Positions 46,522 through 59,087 of a stretch of 64,000 bases of DNA are shown here, one piece after another (position 1 is the stretch's first letter; every line of letters starts with the position of its first letter). The position numbers were made by a program, and so were the translations under genes. The stretch is from Triatoma infestans (taxonomy: Eukaryota; Arthropoda; Insecta; Hemiptera; Reduviidae): assembly GCA_011037195.1 (NCBI GenBank), contig JAAEAF010003061.1, positions 1 through 64,000 of the forward strand. Reading direction: 5' to 3'. Under the pieces are notes generated by a model. That model ran no database searches. It saw nothing but the letters and a program-made list of their open reading frames with translations, and had not been told where the DNA came from.

Positions 46522-49500
46522 CTGTAATAACAAAATATTTTAAATGATTAAAACAATTAGGATTAATAAGATCAAGAAAATGGATTTGTAGTATACTTTT
46601 ATATCATAAGCGAAACATGGACTTACTGAATGAATCACTTTAAAATGGAATGAACAACCAAAGTTAATATAAATATAAATTTCTTGCTATAAATATAAAT
46701 CCCAGTTAAAAAAATTTTACTACAATAAAGGAAACTTGAAAAGTTCTGATGGCATTGCAATTTCTTTTAAATTTTAACCCTTCTTGGATAAATAAATACA
46801 ATTTATGTAAACACTCATTAATATGCTTCCTCTCATACTCCAAACTTTTTAATGGCATGTGTATACAACTGTTTATAAGGCCTTTTAGAAATTGGATATA
46901 AGATGAAGTTCCACAACACAGTATGTATGGAGAATGTTGCGGAACAGAGGCTCTTCAAGAATCATTTCTTATTAGTGGATACTGCCTGCAAGGGAAACAT
47001 TGACACAAAATAGTTTTGCAGTGGTTCCATTGTTTAGAAAATGCGGCAACAAATATGAAACTTCGTTGTAGCTTGTTTGACTGGTGACTCTAACACCGAA
47101 CCAAAGATGGAGATTGTGCATTGTCACTGGCCTGGGCTGATGTGAGATGGAATCGTAAAGTACAATGGACCCACATATAGTGCATCTATCTATCGGGAAA
47201 GTCGCGAATGAGAATTAGAATATATCTGGTATAAAATATAAAACTATTATAACAATTAAGAATAAAACAAATAAAAAGATTTCAAAAAAAAAAATTCCTT
47301 TCTTTTAGATTTAATTCAAAGAATAATAATTATTTATTCTAAATAATCTGTTCCTCTTTAGTTTACAGCTATATTTAATTTATATTTATTCTAGACTCAG
47401 TTTTTGTTGAATACAAGAGAGCATAAAATAAGTTTCAGAAGAGTTGTAAATCAGTATCAAGTTTTTTAATAGACAGAAAGCCCTGATGACATTTAAATGC
47501 CTAGCTTATCCCTCTGAGTTAAGCCCCTTTTTGTACATCACATAATATTATATATAATATATAATTATTAGAAAAAAAAGAAGTTATCGAACTAATGAAT
47601 GTAAGTGAGATAATTTATTTAATGTTTATCTCGGAATCTCAAATTATCATGTTTATCACATACGTTTAATGTATTTATAACTTTTTCTAAATTTAAATTA
47701 AAACAGAAGTTATATCTGGGATAATATTCACTTACTTAAGGGCAAATTCAATTCTTTGTCCAATTTGCATATTGGAAGCTGGAATTGTAAAGCCGAATCT
47801 GTCAGAATATCCGTCAGATGAACCGTCCACATAAGTACATAAGGCTTCACTGTTAGTCTTCCATTTATCACTGGTATATCTTATAACAACTTTCTTCTCA
47901 AAGCTAATATTCACTACTCTGATTGTTCCTCTTAAGTTCAAACAACCAGTATTCGTCACAAAAGCGTTTTCCAAACATACTTTATTCCGTGCTAGCCGTT
48001 CCGTGAACCATCTGTGAAAAAAATTATAATCAATTTTATAGCAACATAGAATAAAAAAATTGATCGAATTACTATGAAGGTATAGTTATGCATCAGAGAA
48101 CAAAACAAAATGAGAAAATAAAAATAAATTAATATTAAATAAAGCTAAGTAAATTTTAAAAGAATTAGTGAAGGCAACAAAATATTTTGTTTAAGTGCAT
48201 CCATAAAATGTCTTATTAACATTTTAATTTTAGAAAAGTTTATATTTCTTTTTCTGTTTATTTATTGTTTAATTTTAGATAAGTTTAGGTTAATGGTGAT
48301 GAAGATTGTGCTGTGATCAAAGTTTCACAACTCTGGAATGAACAGAAGCAGGTACACTCAATTTCATCTCTTTATCGACTTTAGCTCTTCATAAATATAT
48401 ATAATTTATTTTCTTATGTAGTTTTCAAAATAAAGTTTATTAAAAATTGGGATTTTTATATGGGTTTGGACATTTTTTACATTTAAACATGATACTTTCT
48501 GTTTTCCTTTATACAAGCCTACTCAATAACCCAACGAATTATAGTCCTCAATCAATATTTTTATTACAATTAATAAACTAACAAACAAGTGTTGTTTTTT
48601 TTATTGCGTTTCTTATACACACATACACACACACACGCAAAACTCTTACCTAAAATAGGAAGAGGAATGGAAGGCAACAGAAAATGGAGAGGAAACAAAT
48701 GAATATCTTCTATGCGTTCGCGTTAGTCAGTTGGTAAGCTATTTTACAAAAGGTCCCCATAGTTTACACAGGCAATTAGCGGACATGGGAAAAACTTCGC
48801 ACATTTGCATAGATTTGGTCTTGTTGAAAGTGCACTGTGCAGTTGCTTAGAAAATGATATAATTCAATCTTGGAATCATATTATATTTGACTGTGTGAGT
48901 TTTGAAAGAGGACCTGATAGAACAGCCGTAATCATGGGAGAAGGCTGGGCTCTTGGAAAACCTTGGAAAACAACAGCAGATATACAAGAAGTTCTACAAA
49001 ATGTTTAATTCACTTACTTAACAAAATTGATTTATAGATTTGCCAAGTAGAAAATTTTAAAGTGACAGAACCAAGGTATGCTACTGTCCAATGTAAATTG
49101 TTAATACGAACAAAGTGTTATTTAGTGAATTTTATATATATGCAAATAATTATTACTTATATTTGTATTATAATTATTACTATATTTTATATAACTTTTT
49201 AGCTTTATATGTTAGTTCTATTGTATAATTTGCAGAGGACTGTAGAGGATATAAAAATGAAATTTAAAATGCAATAAACTTAACTAAATGGAACATGTGG
49301 AATAAAGGAAATAAAGAAAAAAACACTCACATGCATACCCACACTCACACACAATATCATTGTAGTACTTTTTTTTTTAATTAAAAACAATTAAGTGCAC
49401 AAGTCCTTGGTGGTCTCTATGGGCAGAGGCACATTCCACTGGCCAGCCGTTAGTTAGAGCGTCCTGATTTCGACTCCCAGGCTAGGCCTTAGATTTATAA

Positions 49501-52500
49501 ATGAATAAATATAAGTTTATACAGTGTATGTATTTAGTTTTCTTTAATAAATATTATTTATTATTCTTTAATAAAAAATATTATTATTGAGAAGTTTGTT
49601 TTTATTAACTTCTTTTTATTTGTAAATATTTTTTTGTTTTGTTTTTACAAGTAAAGGATTGTAGAGGATATAAAAATTAAATATAAAATGCAATAGATTT
49701 ACCTAAATATTTTCTACTAGAAATGAAACTAATTTAGCTATAACAGAGTTGTAATGAATCATTTGTTTTTTTTTGTAAGTTGTTAATCATTGCATGCTGA
49801 TAAGGATCATATTTATTTATGTATAAATGTTTGTACCAAATCGTTATAATTATCCTAAAAAAATCATTCGTTTACCAAGAATTTCTAAATTTAATGAAAG
49901 TTATTAATCATTGCATGCAGATAAGTTATGACGTATAGAAGTTTGTAACAAATCATTATAATTATCCTAAAAAAATCATTCGATTACCTAGAATTTCCAA
50001 ATTCGTGAACATTCCTATTTGGATAATTTCCTATATATATACTTCCTATGCAGTACAATGTTTCTCGTTTTCAGTATATATATTATTTAAGTTATTTAAG
50101 GTAAGAAACCTGTTTCTTTATCAATTTTAGGATTTATGTACACATGCAGATGTACAGAATGAACTTTTTTTTTATTCTAGCGCTTAAGTTTTAGACGTTT
50201 GGAAGACTTGTTTTGCATTGAAATTCTATTTCCTTAATAGACATTCAACAGCTTATTTGCTTTTCATAACTGAATTCAAATCTATTACGATAATTTTTTA
50301 TTAATTTCATCATTCATTATCAAATTCATTAGTGATTATTTAAATCACTTAATATTAATTAAAGCAAATTACGTGTCTATTTCTATCAGGAAAAATAAAA
50401 CAGATTGATTAGTCTGCAAGTGATAATGGTTTACCATAAAAATAAACATATAAACCAATAATATGTTATTTAAATAAACTAAAACTTGTTAATAAGACAA
50501 GTTTTTTTTTTTTAATAAATTAATCATTTCAATGAACCATTCTTTTGTTTAAAAAAAAAAAATTCTTGGACCACAAGCTCATGACTTTTCAATTTTAAAT
50601 TGATAAACATTCATGAAACTAGCAATTTTTACAACATTGTAAAGATGTTTTAAACATACATTTAATATATTTAAAGGCATTTTAAAAAGAAACGAAACGC
50701 CATTGCTATCATAAAATATTTCTTGAAACAAAAGTGATAGACATATTATTTGGTGGAAAATCGTTAGGAAACTGATTTCCAAAAAATTGTGAACAACTAA
50801 TAAAACTTCCATTATTTCTGATTGATGGATTTTTGCCAGGAATTTTAGCGATAGATTCGTTAGTAGATATTTTAATGGATTATCAGGTTTTGCTTTCTGC
50901 ATATTTTCTCTTCATACACAATACACATTTATATATATATATATATCCGTTAAAACTAATTTTAGTATCCTTCAGTGTAGTGCCTATGAAAGCTCAAATT
51001 CAAAAAATTGAAACGACCACGGCATTCCTCTCACATGACCAAACAAATAGTAATTCAACAACCACCAAAATTAAACAAAAGGGCGGTGACTGGCTATTAC
51101 TTTCTCTTATTCTTAAAGACGTATTACGATCGTGTCAAATTTTCAAAATTGTGTTTTCACCGGAAATACATGTTTTGAGGTCCCCTGAATATGAAAAAAA
51201 TATGTTTATCAATTGGACAGTATCTATATTGTATGTTTAATTTTTAAACAAAATATCTCAAAAAAGAAATATCATAGGTATCTCAAACTTGATATTTCGT
51301 TAAAAGAATTATCACCGCAGTTAACACAAAGATTTTAGCCAAAATCCATCAAGTAGAAGTGCGACTTATGGAATGTTTTTTTGTTGTTTTTTTTTCAGTT
51401 CTTCGCAATATTCTGATTCCATTGATTTTCTTCAATTATCTTATACTATCTACACTCATAAATTCCTATCACTTTTATTTGAAACATTTTCCCGGTAAAA
51501 TTGATTTGGGGATGTTCTGGGTGAGCAGTAGCTAAAAAAGTTTTCCTCTAAAGGACTACTTCATTACAATATATGGTTCTATACAATAATATTTATTATA
51601 TGTTAGACTGTTAGAGGTAGTGCTAGAATTCTAACTTTAAAAAATTTACAGTTACAGAAGAGGTGAAACTATATTTTTTGGAGTTATTTGCCTGCAAAGA
51701 TAGCTCCAGATATTGGAAGGATATCGAATTGTTTGGCTCACAGATGTTGGTTCAAGTTATAGAAAATGGTGGCCTGTATTTCGAGGAGTAAGCTTAGTAG
51801 TTGAGTAAACAAAGTATTTTTGAATTGTAAGGTGAAAAACGCAAAGACTTTTCTTACACCCTTATGTATAAGAAGATTGGATCACTGTTATTAACTTTTT
51901 CTTCTGGATTAAAATGAAATCATCCTATTACCTGTTTAGGTAGATAACTTGTTCACCAACCATCTCTATATTTAGTTATGGCAAATGAGTAAAATTTGAA
52001 TTTTCAAGAAAATAAAACTGGATTAACAGCATTAAGAGAAAGTTGTGTGAGTTTTTCTTAAACGATTTTTTTTCTGGAGAGCTCTACCGATCAGACCATA
52101 TGGATGGAGCAGTTTATTTTTGTTTGGGGCTGATATGCACTGCGACCTGAAAGATCTATTGTGCCCCCCGGAGCCTTCTCCTGTGCACTGCCGTCTCCGC
52201 GCAATGTTCTCTAGCTACACCCATCACCGGACAGTGAGCGCAGAAGCTTCTAGGAAGAGAAAATCTAAGGGCAGCAGGCTGTATTCGAATCCGGGACCTC
52301 CGTCTAGCTAGTCCAGCGCGCTCCGACTGAACTAATCCCATCCCTTGGACGAAGCATTTACTTCATTATAAATTAAATGTTTTCCAATTATTCGTTTATA
52401 AATCGTAGTCCTCTAGCGGAAATTGAATGAAGTAACGCTTTAACAGCTAGCTAATATACACATCTTTTCCAAACTGCTTACTCATTGTCTGTATCCGATG

Positions 52501-55500
52501 CAGAAACTTATGTATTTTAAGCATAAATTTTGTATTAATATAAATAAATGATCAAAATTATGCTGTATAAATCATCATTGAAAAAGAGAAATTCGAAATA
52601 AATGTAAACATAATCCTTCATTCTTCCGCGGCCATTTTCATGCAAACACTTGGGTCTTCGAGTTGAGACCCAGTCTCTAGTTTGTAAAATTGGAGTACCT
52701 TCAAATTTATTACAATAACAACACACTGAAGCGCCTCAACCCGAAAACCTAAGTGTTTTTATTTAAATACAGCAGGGCCATCTGATTCTTTTTAAGGGAA
52801 GAAAATGAGCCATTAATATGGTAATAAATGAGGAAGCTGTATGAGTTTAATGAAAGAGGTATATGCCTTTAAAACTGTTATAGGCCGAGACTCGAAATGA
52901 CCTTTCTTGAAGACAAGGTTAAGACTAAATGATATTTTAGTAAGTACAGAATTCAGTTATTTATGTAATGGAACTTTGGATGTAATACGTTGAAAAAAAA
53001 AAATTATTTACATATTTATTTTTGATTATGTAGTAGTCATGAAGGATTTCTGTTGTTTATTTTTTATTTTTTATGTCTTTAATTCTTGTTTTCCAAAAAT
53101 TTGTTTACAACTATATTGAGGAGGAATAACACTACAGAATAACATTTACTTGTTAAAATATAGTAATTTCAATATTTTGACTACGAATCGAAATGTTATC
53201 ACTGACGTTGTCTTTGACTGAACGATGTTTTTAGTGCCAAACTTTCACTGAACTTTGATTACAATTCCTTTCTTCATGCAGGAAACTATGGATCAGATTT
53301 GTAGTGATAAAATTTATCTCTATATTCTATCTTTACCAATCATAGAGGATAGAAAACCAGAAAAATCATATTTCACAGTGAGTATGTTTTAATAATAAAA
53401 AAAAATATTAATTAAAAAAAGTGCTCAATTACAATACTTAAACAGAATAATACAAAAATACTTTAAAACAATCCGTCTTTTACTTCTTTAATTTATATGA
53501 AAAAAAAAAGATATTCTTTATCTGAATTACTTTTTTTTTTAAATACAAATTCATCAGTAATCTTAATGATGAATTATTATTATATTATTATTTAAAAATT
53601 AATTAGAACATACATTAATGGTTCATTGAAGATAAAAAAACAATTTAATAAAGAGTCATCTCTTCAGGTCGATAAATTATTGGGTCTCATCTTAAGAGTA
53701 ATAAAATATTCATCTCTTCAGGTCGATAGATTTGTGGCCTCATCTTAAAGATAATTTATATCTTGTATTGCTCTTTAGATATATTACTGTTGAAAGACTG
53801 GCAAGATTTGGCCATTTTCTCCCATTCTCTAATTTTATCGTTCACAAAGCTGGATCAGATAAAGTAGATATAAATTATATTATAAATATTAACTTTAAAT
53901 CCGGGTTAAAAAAAAAAGTTGTTAGGCGCCAACAAGGTCAAATATGTACATGTTTGTCAGCAGATATTGAGTGGGGAATGTTTTTTTTTTTCAATTTATT
54001 TGTATAAATTATGAAATAACAAGTAAAGATTACGATAATCAAAACTTAATAACATACAAATCATTCAAATCACAGTCAAAAACTCATATAGGAGGAGCGA
54101 CATTATTTATATTTTTTCTAATTGTAATAGTATAATCATTACATAATTATATATTATTATTAACATTATAATTAAAAAAGAAGGAATGTCGGAATATCAC
54201 TTTGCAAAATTGATATTCTTCCTGTACATAAGGCTAAGCGAAGCTGGAAGAAGGCAACCAGAAAGAGAACAATAAGGTCATATTATCTACTTCATAATAT
54301 CGTCACTATAAATCAATGCAATTAATAAAATTATGCGGTTTTGAAAATACTTAATCATCCACAAATTAATGATTAATTAAAAGATTTTATCTCTCTGATC
54401 ATCACTTCATACAGCTGGTTTTTATTTCAAAATCGATATAGAAATAAGTAAAGTAATGCCTCTATTTTTTCAGGCGGGCTTAACGTCCAACTACCAAATT
54501 AGGTGTCGTGGCAGGGGGCGGAAGCACCTACTTTACTGTTAACATTTTTCATACCAATATAAAATTTAGCAGTTATACGCGGGACGCGAACTGGGGTCCT
54601 CCCACTTACAAGTCCATGCTCATAACCACTACATTTTAAAAAGCACTAATTAAATACAGTTGTTAAAATATCCTATAAAATAAAAATAATAATTTATGTT
54701 TTTCTCTGTTTCATTTTTAGTCCAGAATTAGTTTCTATTTCAAATTGAAATTTGTATGATTTCTTTAAGTTTCAAACAACACAGACAGCAAAAACTTTTT
54801 TGTCCCTCTGTTTGTATGCTTGTTGGTTGTATCATCAAGGATACCCACTGAATATTTTGAATGAGATTTGTATTTGTGTTTTAATTATTATGAAACACTG
54901 AAAGGTTGGAAACAAAGCAAAAATTACTGAAAAATGACAACCAAAATATAAGATATTTTTCCACGGTATGATTGTAGTAGTTCTTAAAATAAAATTGAAA
55001 AAATAAAAATTATTTTAAAATGTAAAAAAATATTTATGAAATTTATTATCACGGATCTTGTAAGTCTTCTATTTTTTTAATTGTTTTATTTATATAAGTA
55101 AAGTCAGCTGAATTTGTAGTTTCATAACTTCATATGTATGTTAGACCTAATCCGTTCTGGCAAAATATTATACATTGTATTTAGTTTCATTATTCTTATG
55201 TTTATGTATTATCTTAATGTTTAAATAATGTATTATGTAATGTTTATGTATTATCTTAACATAATGTTCTTTGTTTTCTTTATAACAATTTGAATAGCAA
55301 ATATTTAGAAAAATTTTACCACTTTAGCCTAGTATATTTACGTTTTAGCTATTATTAGATTGGACTAAAGCAAATAAAAGGGGGAGTCAAATTTAAAACA
55401 ATGAGTACTATTGTTGTGATATTATCTGGTTAATTCGGAGCTCCTCATCTGAATATAGTATTGTTTAAGATGGCTATTATTTCTATTGCAATAGTTTCTT

Positions 55501-58061
55501 GATCCTTATCTTAATTTACATTAAAAAAAAAAAAGAGTCACATACTTATACTATTACTGAGAATCATATTCATCGAAAATAGAGAGCCTCCATGAAATAT
55601 TAGCAATCTACAATATTATTAGTTCGGTTAAACATGCATTTATTTCTGTATTAAAATAATCTTTGTAATTTATTTGATTCTACTATTCATAATGTGTGTC
55701 TTACAGACTTTATGGAGAATGTCTTTGAATAAAAAAAAAAATGTAATATTTAACTTTCGACCTGGGAGCCACACACACCATTTTCAAGTTAACATACAAC
55801 TGAATCAGATAAACATGGCAGGTCTCAGTTTTCTGATCGGTTATATTTTATAACTATGATGGAAAACAATTTCTATTTTCATGTTGTATACATACATACA
55901 TGCTATATTTTGAAGCTTTATTAAATCATGAAGATCTTAATATTACCAGATAGTCAATTGCCAAGCTAATATTATTATTTTATGAACCTCTTTATACCTT
56001 ATACTTATATGCAACATAGAGAGATTTTATAGCGAAAATAACCTTCTACGATCAAATATGATCACTAGTTCACTATGACAAGAAATTATTATTTATTATT
56101 GGTTTCATTTTACAAAAAACGTCCTATGAATTTAAGGAAGCAATGAGAAGAATTTCAATATGAGTGTTCTCATTTCATTCCATTATATTACTGTGCAAAA
56201 GAAATTATAGGCAAGTTGGTCAAGTTAGTGTTTATTTTATAAGCATTTAATTTGTTATAAAGCTTTATTAAATCATCAAGATCTTAGCAAAAATTATCGA
56301 AAAAACTTTTTCCAAAACTCAAATGTCGAAATTAAACTTTGCAAAACAGAGAGAAGTTAGAAAATTCCATAAAATTAAGAGTTTTTTTTTTATGATTTTA
56401 CACACTGTTTTAGAATATTAATCAATTCTACTGTTTTTCAAGCAGATCCTGAAGAATCAAATCTTAGATCTTGGAGCAGGCCCCATGCTAAAAATCTTAA
56501 ATCTATTATAAGCCAAAATATGGATGATGTGTTTTGTATGACTTTAGGCAAATCAATGCTGTCTTCGGGTGTATTGTACAAATCTGGCTTAAACATAAAT
56601 GTTTTTTTATCCTTTTTAATTTTTTTTTAGATTTGATAGAATTGAAATGACTGTGTCCACATAAATGCTTGAAATAGTTTTATGATTTATTATCCGCTGA
56701 TCGGATCAATCAATTCGTTTATTAAAAATGTGTTTTCATAGGTGTATCCAATAGAATTATAGGACTATTGTCTGTTGGATTAGCCAACACCGAAAAAAGA
56801 TTAGAATCAAATCAATTTAAAATAAAATTGTGATGAAATTTTTATTCTTTTCATTTTCCACTTATAATCTTCAGTTATTTATTTTTCAAAAAGGAAAATA
56901 TGAAGTAAGATTTGTGTCTAAGATGTCAAAATAAGAAGAATCAATTTTCCTCATATTGATTCTTTCTTAAAAAAAACCCTTGTACTCGATAGGAAATACT
57001 GTACAATCTGCCCATTTTCATGTAAAGCCTACAATCTTCAAACATCTAGCATCATTGACAGCTACTATGGTTAGAATTAGAAGGGTTATTTGATAAAATA
57101 AATATATTATATATTAATAAATTCTCTTACCCTTGGGCGGCCGGTTGTGAAAACAGAGGGACGAGATTTCTATAATCATTCCTAGTAGAATTGACTGGAG
57201 CCGAAGATGTTGAAAAGTCCACATTTTTCAAATCTTTGAAAGCTGATTTTGGAATTCGTGGTATTTCATCCAGAAATGTATGTACATCCGCTAAATCAAG
57301 ACCAAGTACATCAGCAAATCTGACAATCTTTTTCTCACCAGCGCCGTTAGTATTACCATTAGTTCTACTTGATTTTAATGAAGATGATCGTTTCTTAGAT
57401 TCTTCTCGATCTGTAGTTGCTGTTGCAGGAGTGGACCATGTCTGTTGACATAATTTAATTATTAAAAATATTTACTTACTTTGCCAATTAACATTCTGTA
57501 TTCTGCATTTCCTCTTTTTTTTATTTTCAAGTGCAATACAGAGACATTATCTACAACATACAAAATAATACGGTAATTTTGGCATAGATGAGAATAATCT
57601 TAATACAGCAGAAGAGATAATAAAATTCGCAGACTGTAAGTTTCTAAATAAAATTATTTTTTAACTAAAAGAAATAATTAACATAAAGGTTATTAAAATC
57701 AAATTATGCTTACATTTTGTTTTGTATCGCAAGAGATGGTTGAAGCTGTTTTACTAAAGTTATAGTGATTGCTGGCGCTACAAGTTGTGTTTACAGTAGT
57801 TGTACTAGAAGATATTCTGAGTGAGGAAAACAAACCATCGACTGGATCTCCTCTGTACAAGTCAATTAGCGATCCAAATGTTGGTGGTGACATATTTGGT
57901 ATCTGATGCATAAACGTTCCTGGTATAATCTGCGGGGAACTGGCCGTCCTTTGATCGCTTGCTTGGCGATGATGGTATAATTCGCCTCTAGTTTCCAATA
58001 ATCGTTCCCTCAGAAAACCTTCAGGTAATGCTGTATCCACACTACACCCATGACCTGACAT
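46380..58061 (-). CDS. Protein phosphatase 1 glycogen-targeting regulatory subunit (PPP1R3 family), four coding exons
   Basis: This family targets the PP1 catalytic subunit to glycogen so that glycogen synthase and phosphorylase are dephosphorylated, favouring glycogen storage in the cytosol. Coding exons are 58063-57714 (ATG at 58061), 57441-57131, 48011-47736 and 46521-46380 (TGA at 46380-46382). All introns are GT/AG and phases match (0, 2, 2), giving about 358 aa, close to vertebrate PPP1R3B/C. Exon 2 carries KKIVRFADVLGLDLADV, the RVxF-type PP1-docking site with the conserved stretch after it. Exons 3-4 encode a CBM21 domain: VCLENAFV, NISFEKKVVIRYTSDKW, DRFGFTIP and, across the last junction, FALKYIVNGEEYWDNNCGANY (shared family residues include the GEEYWDNN core). 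The first coding exon follows a polypyrimidine-CAG acceptor two bases before the ATG, so a non-coding 5' exon lies upstream. The drosophilid equivalent is the Gbs type; which insect paralogue this is cannot be decided here. Confidence 0.93.
46522..47735 (-). other. Intron 3 of the PPP1R3-type gene
   Basis: A 1.2-kb GT/AG intron. The stretch 46880-47210 is less AT-rich than the rest but holds no supported frame. Confidence 0.8.
47736..48011 (-). CDS. PPP1R3-type gene, exon with most of CBM21
   Basis: The 276-bp exon begins after a TTTTTTCACAG acceptor and runs WFTERLARNKVCLENAFV to GQRIEFALK, ending with two bases before donor GTAAGT. It supplies most of the starch/glycogen-binding CBM21 domain, including the NISFEKKV and DRFGFTIP strands. 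Confidence 0.93.
48289..48351 (+). CDS. Candidate internal exon inside the PPP1R3-type gene's intron, opposite strand
   Basis: The 63-bp stretch lies between an AG (AAGTTTAG) and CAG|GTACAC. It reads VNGDEDCAVIKVSQLWNEQK plus Q, phase 0 on both sides. It would join in phase to the candidate at 53282-53377. Either this is a nested antisense gene or a chance open frame. Confidence 0.3.
48650..49010 (+). mobile_element. LINE tail in intron of the PPP1R3-type gene
   Basis: Plus-strand frames give EEWKATENGEETNEYLLCVR, SLHRQLADMGKTSHICI and, after a shift, HRFGLVESALCSCLENDIIQ then SWNHIIFDCVSFERG. The order (EEW, LHR, HRFGLVES, C-x-C ... H ... C) is that of R1/Jockey-group C-termini. Confidence 0.65.
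49378..49500 (+). repeat. Possible tRNA-like/SINE fragment
   Basis: A GC-richer island (CCTTGGTGGTCTC ... GATTTCGACTCCCAGGC) resembles a decayed tRNA-derived head with a box B-like core. Weak. Confidence 0.25.
49775..50010. repeat. Diverged tandem duplication, about 121 bp
   Basis: TTAATCATTGCATGC occurs at 49782 and 49903, each followed by TTATAATTATCCTAAAAAAA and TCATTCG. A related piece (TGTAGAGGATATAAAAAT) repeats at 49242 and 49660. Confidence 0.7.
51099..52075 (+). repeat. RF1 repeat copy in intron of the PPP1R3-type gene
   Basis: Left end ACTTTCTCTTATTCT at 51099-51113, the left module (TTTTCACCGGAAATACATG), unit starts near 51350 and 51650, and right end TAAGAGAAAGTTGTGTGAG at about 52033. 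Open frames here are repeat sequence. Confidence 0.78.
52089..52345 (-). mobile_element. tRNA-derived SINE (same family as 41885-42163)
   Basis: Head with box A-like TTAGTTCAGTCGG (52335-52323) and box B-like GGATTCGAATAC (52292-52281). The body shares CTTAGATTTTCTCTTCCTAG and CACTGTCCGGTGATG with the other copies. Short open frames on both strands here are not genes. Confidence 0.75.
53282..53377 (+). CDS. Candidate internal exon inside the PPP1R3-type gene's intron, opposite strand
   Basis: A 96-bp open stretch with strong signals: acceptor TTCCTTTCTTCATGCAG and donor ACA|GTGAGT. It encodes ETMDQICSDKIYLYILSLPI, then IEDRKPEKSYFT. Both phases are 0, so it fits after 48289-48351 (reading KQ then ETMDQ). 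The product is not recognised. Confidence 0.4.
53657..53764. repeat. 54-bp tandem duplication
   Basis: CATCTCTTCAGGTCGATA occurs at 53657 and 53711, each followed by a related CTCATCTTAA stretch. Confidence 0.7.
54466..54640 (-). mobile_element. tRNA-derived SINE, second family
   Basis: The minus-strand head GTAGTGGTTATGAGCATGG...box B AGTTCGCGTCCC (54592-54581) is followed by a body ending GGACGTTAAGCCCGCCTG and an A-run. The body and 3' end differ from the other SINE family. Confidence 0.65.
56446..56628 (+). CDS. Candidate exon inside the PPP1R3-type gene's intron, opposite strand
   Basis: Acceptor CTGTTTTTCAAGCAG is followed by an open frame reading (D)PEESNLRSWSRPHAKNLK, SIISQNMDDVFCMTLGKSML and SSGVLYKSGLN before AT-rich codons and a stop near 56629. 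It needs one base from the preceding exon, so it does not splice directly to 53377 (phase 0). The true 3' boundary is unclear; weak donors exist near 56560-56603. Confidence 0.35.
57131..57441 (-). CDS. PPP1R3-type gene, exon with PP1-docking motif
   Basis: This 311-bp exon starts in phase 0 (TWSTPATATTD) and ends with two bases of a Gly codon before donor GTAAGA. It holds the basic-Ser stretch and the docking site IVRFADVLGLDL, followed by ADVHTFLDEIPRIPKSAF and LVPLFSQPAAQ. The last piece is the conserved FxQP segment that precedes CBM21 in this family. Confidence 0.9.
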
Positions 58062-58063
58062 CT
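57714..58063 (-). CDS. PPP1R3-type gene, first coding exon
   Basis: The acceptor is a T-rich tract ending in CTACAG at 58064-58069, and the ATG follows two bases later at 58061. The exon encodes 116 residues (MSGHGCSVDTALPEGF onward), low in recognisable domains and rich in Ser/Thr, as usual for the N-terminal part of these subunits. The donor GTAAGC follows codon AAT, phase 0. Confidence 0.85.
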
Positions 58064-59087
58064 CTGTAGACAAACAAATTAAAAAAAAAAAAATTTATAT
58101 ACAGAAAAAGATATCAAACTGCTAAATTGTATTTTATGAAAAAGATTACATTCACAATCCTAACGACATCGTCAATTGATTGATTATTCATAGCACATAT
58201 TTTGTGTAGAATCATAAATAAAACTTGTTGCATATTAAATGCATAGCTGAACATCGTATGCAATCCAGAATCACTTATAACTAATCAAGATAATTTGTTA
58301 ACCTTTAATGGGTTTATAGAAGATAAATAAGTAATAAAAATTTTGTAATAATTATAAGATATATTTGTTGAATTGATAACAAAAAATAACCTCCAATTTA
58401 ATATCTATATAAATATAATCGTAATTGGAATTATGTCTGTCTATTGACTTTTCAAGGACTTTTAACTTTTTATTTTATTATATACATAAACACATACATA
58501 TTCCCGTATGTTATCATGACGATGAAAATAATGCATAATATTTTTGTCTCAATTTTATTTCTACTTTAGAGCCTTCATGTTTCAGTAGTATCGTACCGAA
58601 ACTACCATGAAACCACCATGAAAAAATTCACTGCTATTTGGGTGAAACGTCTTCGTTTCTAGCAAACCATTGACGTAGTCTCAACCCGGAAATTCAAGCG
58701 TTTTACATGAAAATGGCCGGGGAAACCCAAAAAATCAGGGTTAGAACTATCATATAGGCTGAGTTTTTCAGAATTCCCTAGATGAAAAAGAAATTTAATT
58801 ATAGTTTTAATTAAAACATTTTTTGGAGGGTAAAATCTTGATTTCTTGAAAATTCTAAGAATCGCCATGTTAAAAATATGAAACAATTTATGATTTATGA
58901 ATTTTTCAATACTTTCATTTTAAAGTGTATTATTCTAACAAAAAAAGATACTGTTAACCATTCACGTTTCGATATAGATCCTGAAGGCTTCTTCTATTTG
59001 TGCATGTTTACCTCCTTTGCTTTTTTTTGTTTTTAGCAACCACTCGGCTTATTTTTTACTTTATTCATTCATTTTATAAATAACAAA

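Larger units (their letters stand above)
48012..57130 (-). other. Intron 2 of the PPP1R3-type gene, 9.1 kb
   Basis: Holds a LINE tail, an RF1 copy, two SINEs, tandem duplications, and three plus-strand exon candidates listed separately. The stretches 50011-50830, 54700-55650 and 55860-56430 are AT-rich with nothing recognised. Confidence 0.8.

Noticed and set aside
50833..51240. 135-codon plus frame and the overlapping 107-codon minus frame 50579-50902
   Set aside because: The 3' half is RF1 sequence. The 5' part (LPGILAIDSLVDILMDYQ before CAG|GTTTTG) looks somewhat protein-like, but both strands are open and no acceptor fits.
53732..54007. 91-codon plus frame (YITVERLARFGHFLPF)
   Set aside because: An AG precedes it, but its phase does not fit the neighbouring candidate exon and it ends in A- and T-runs.
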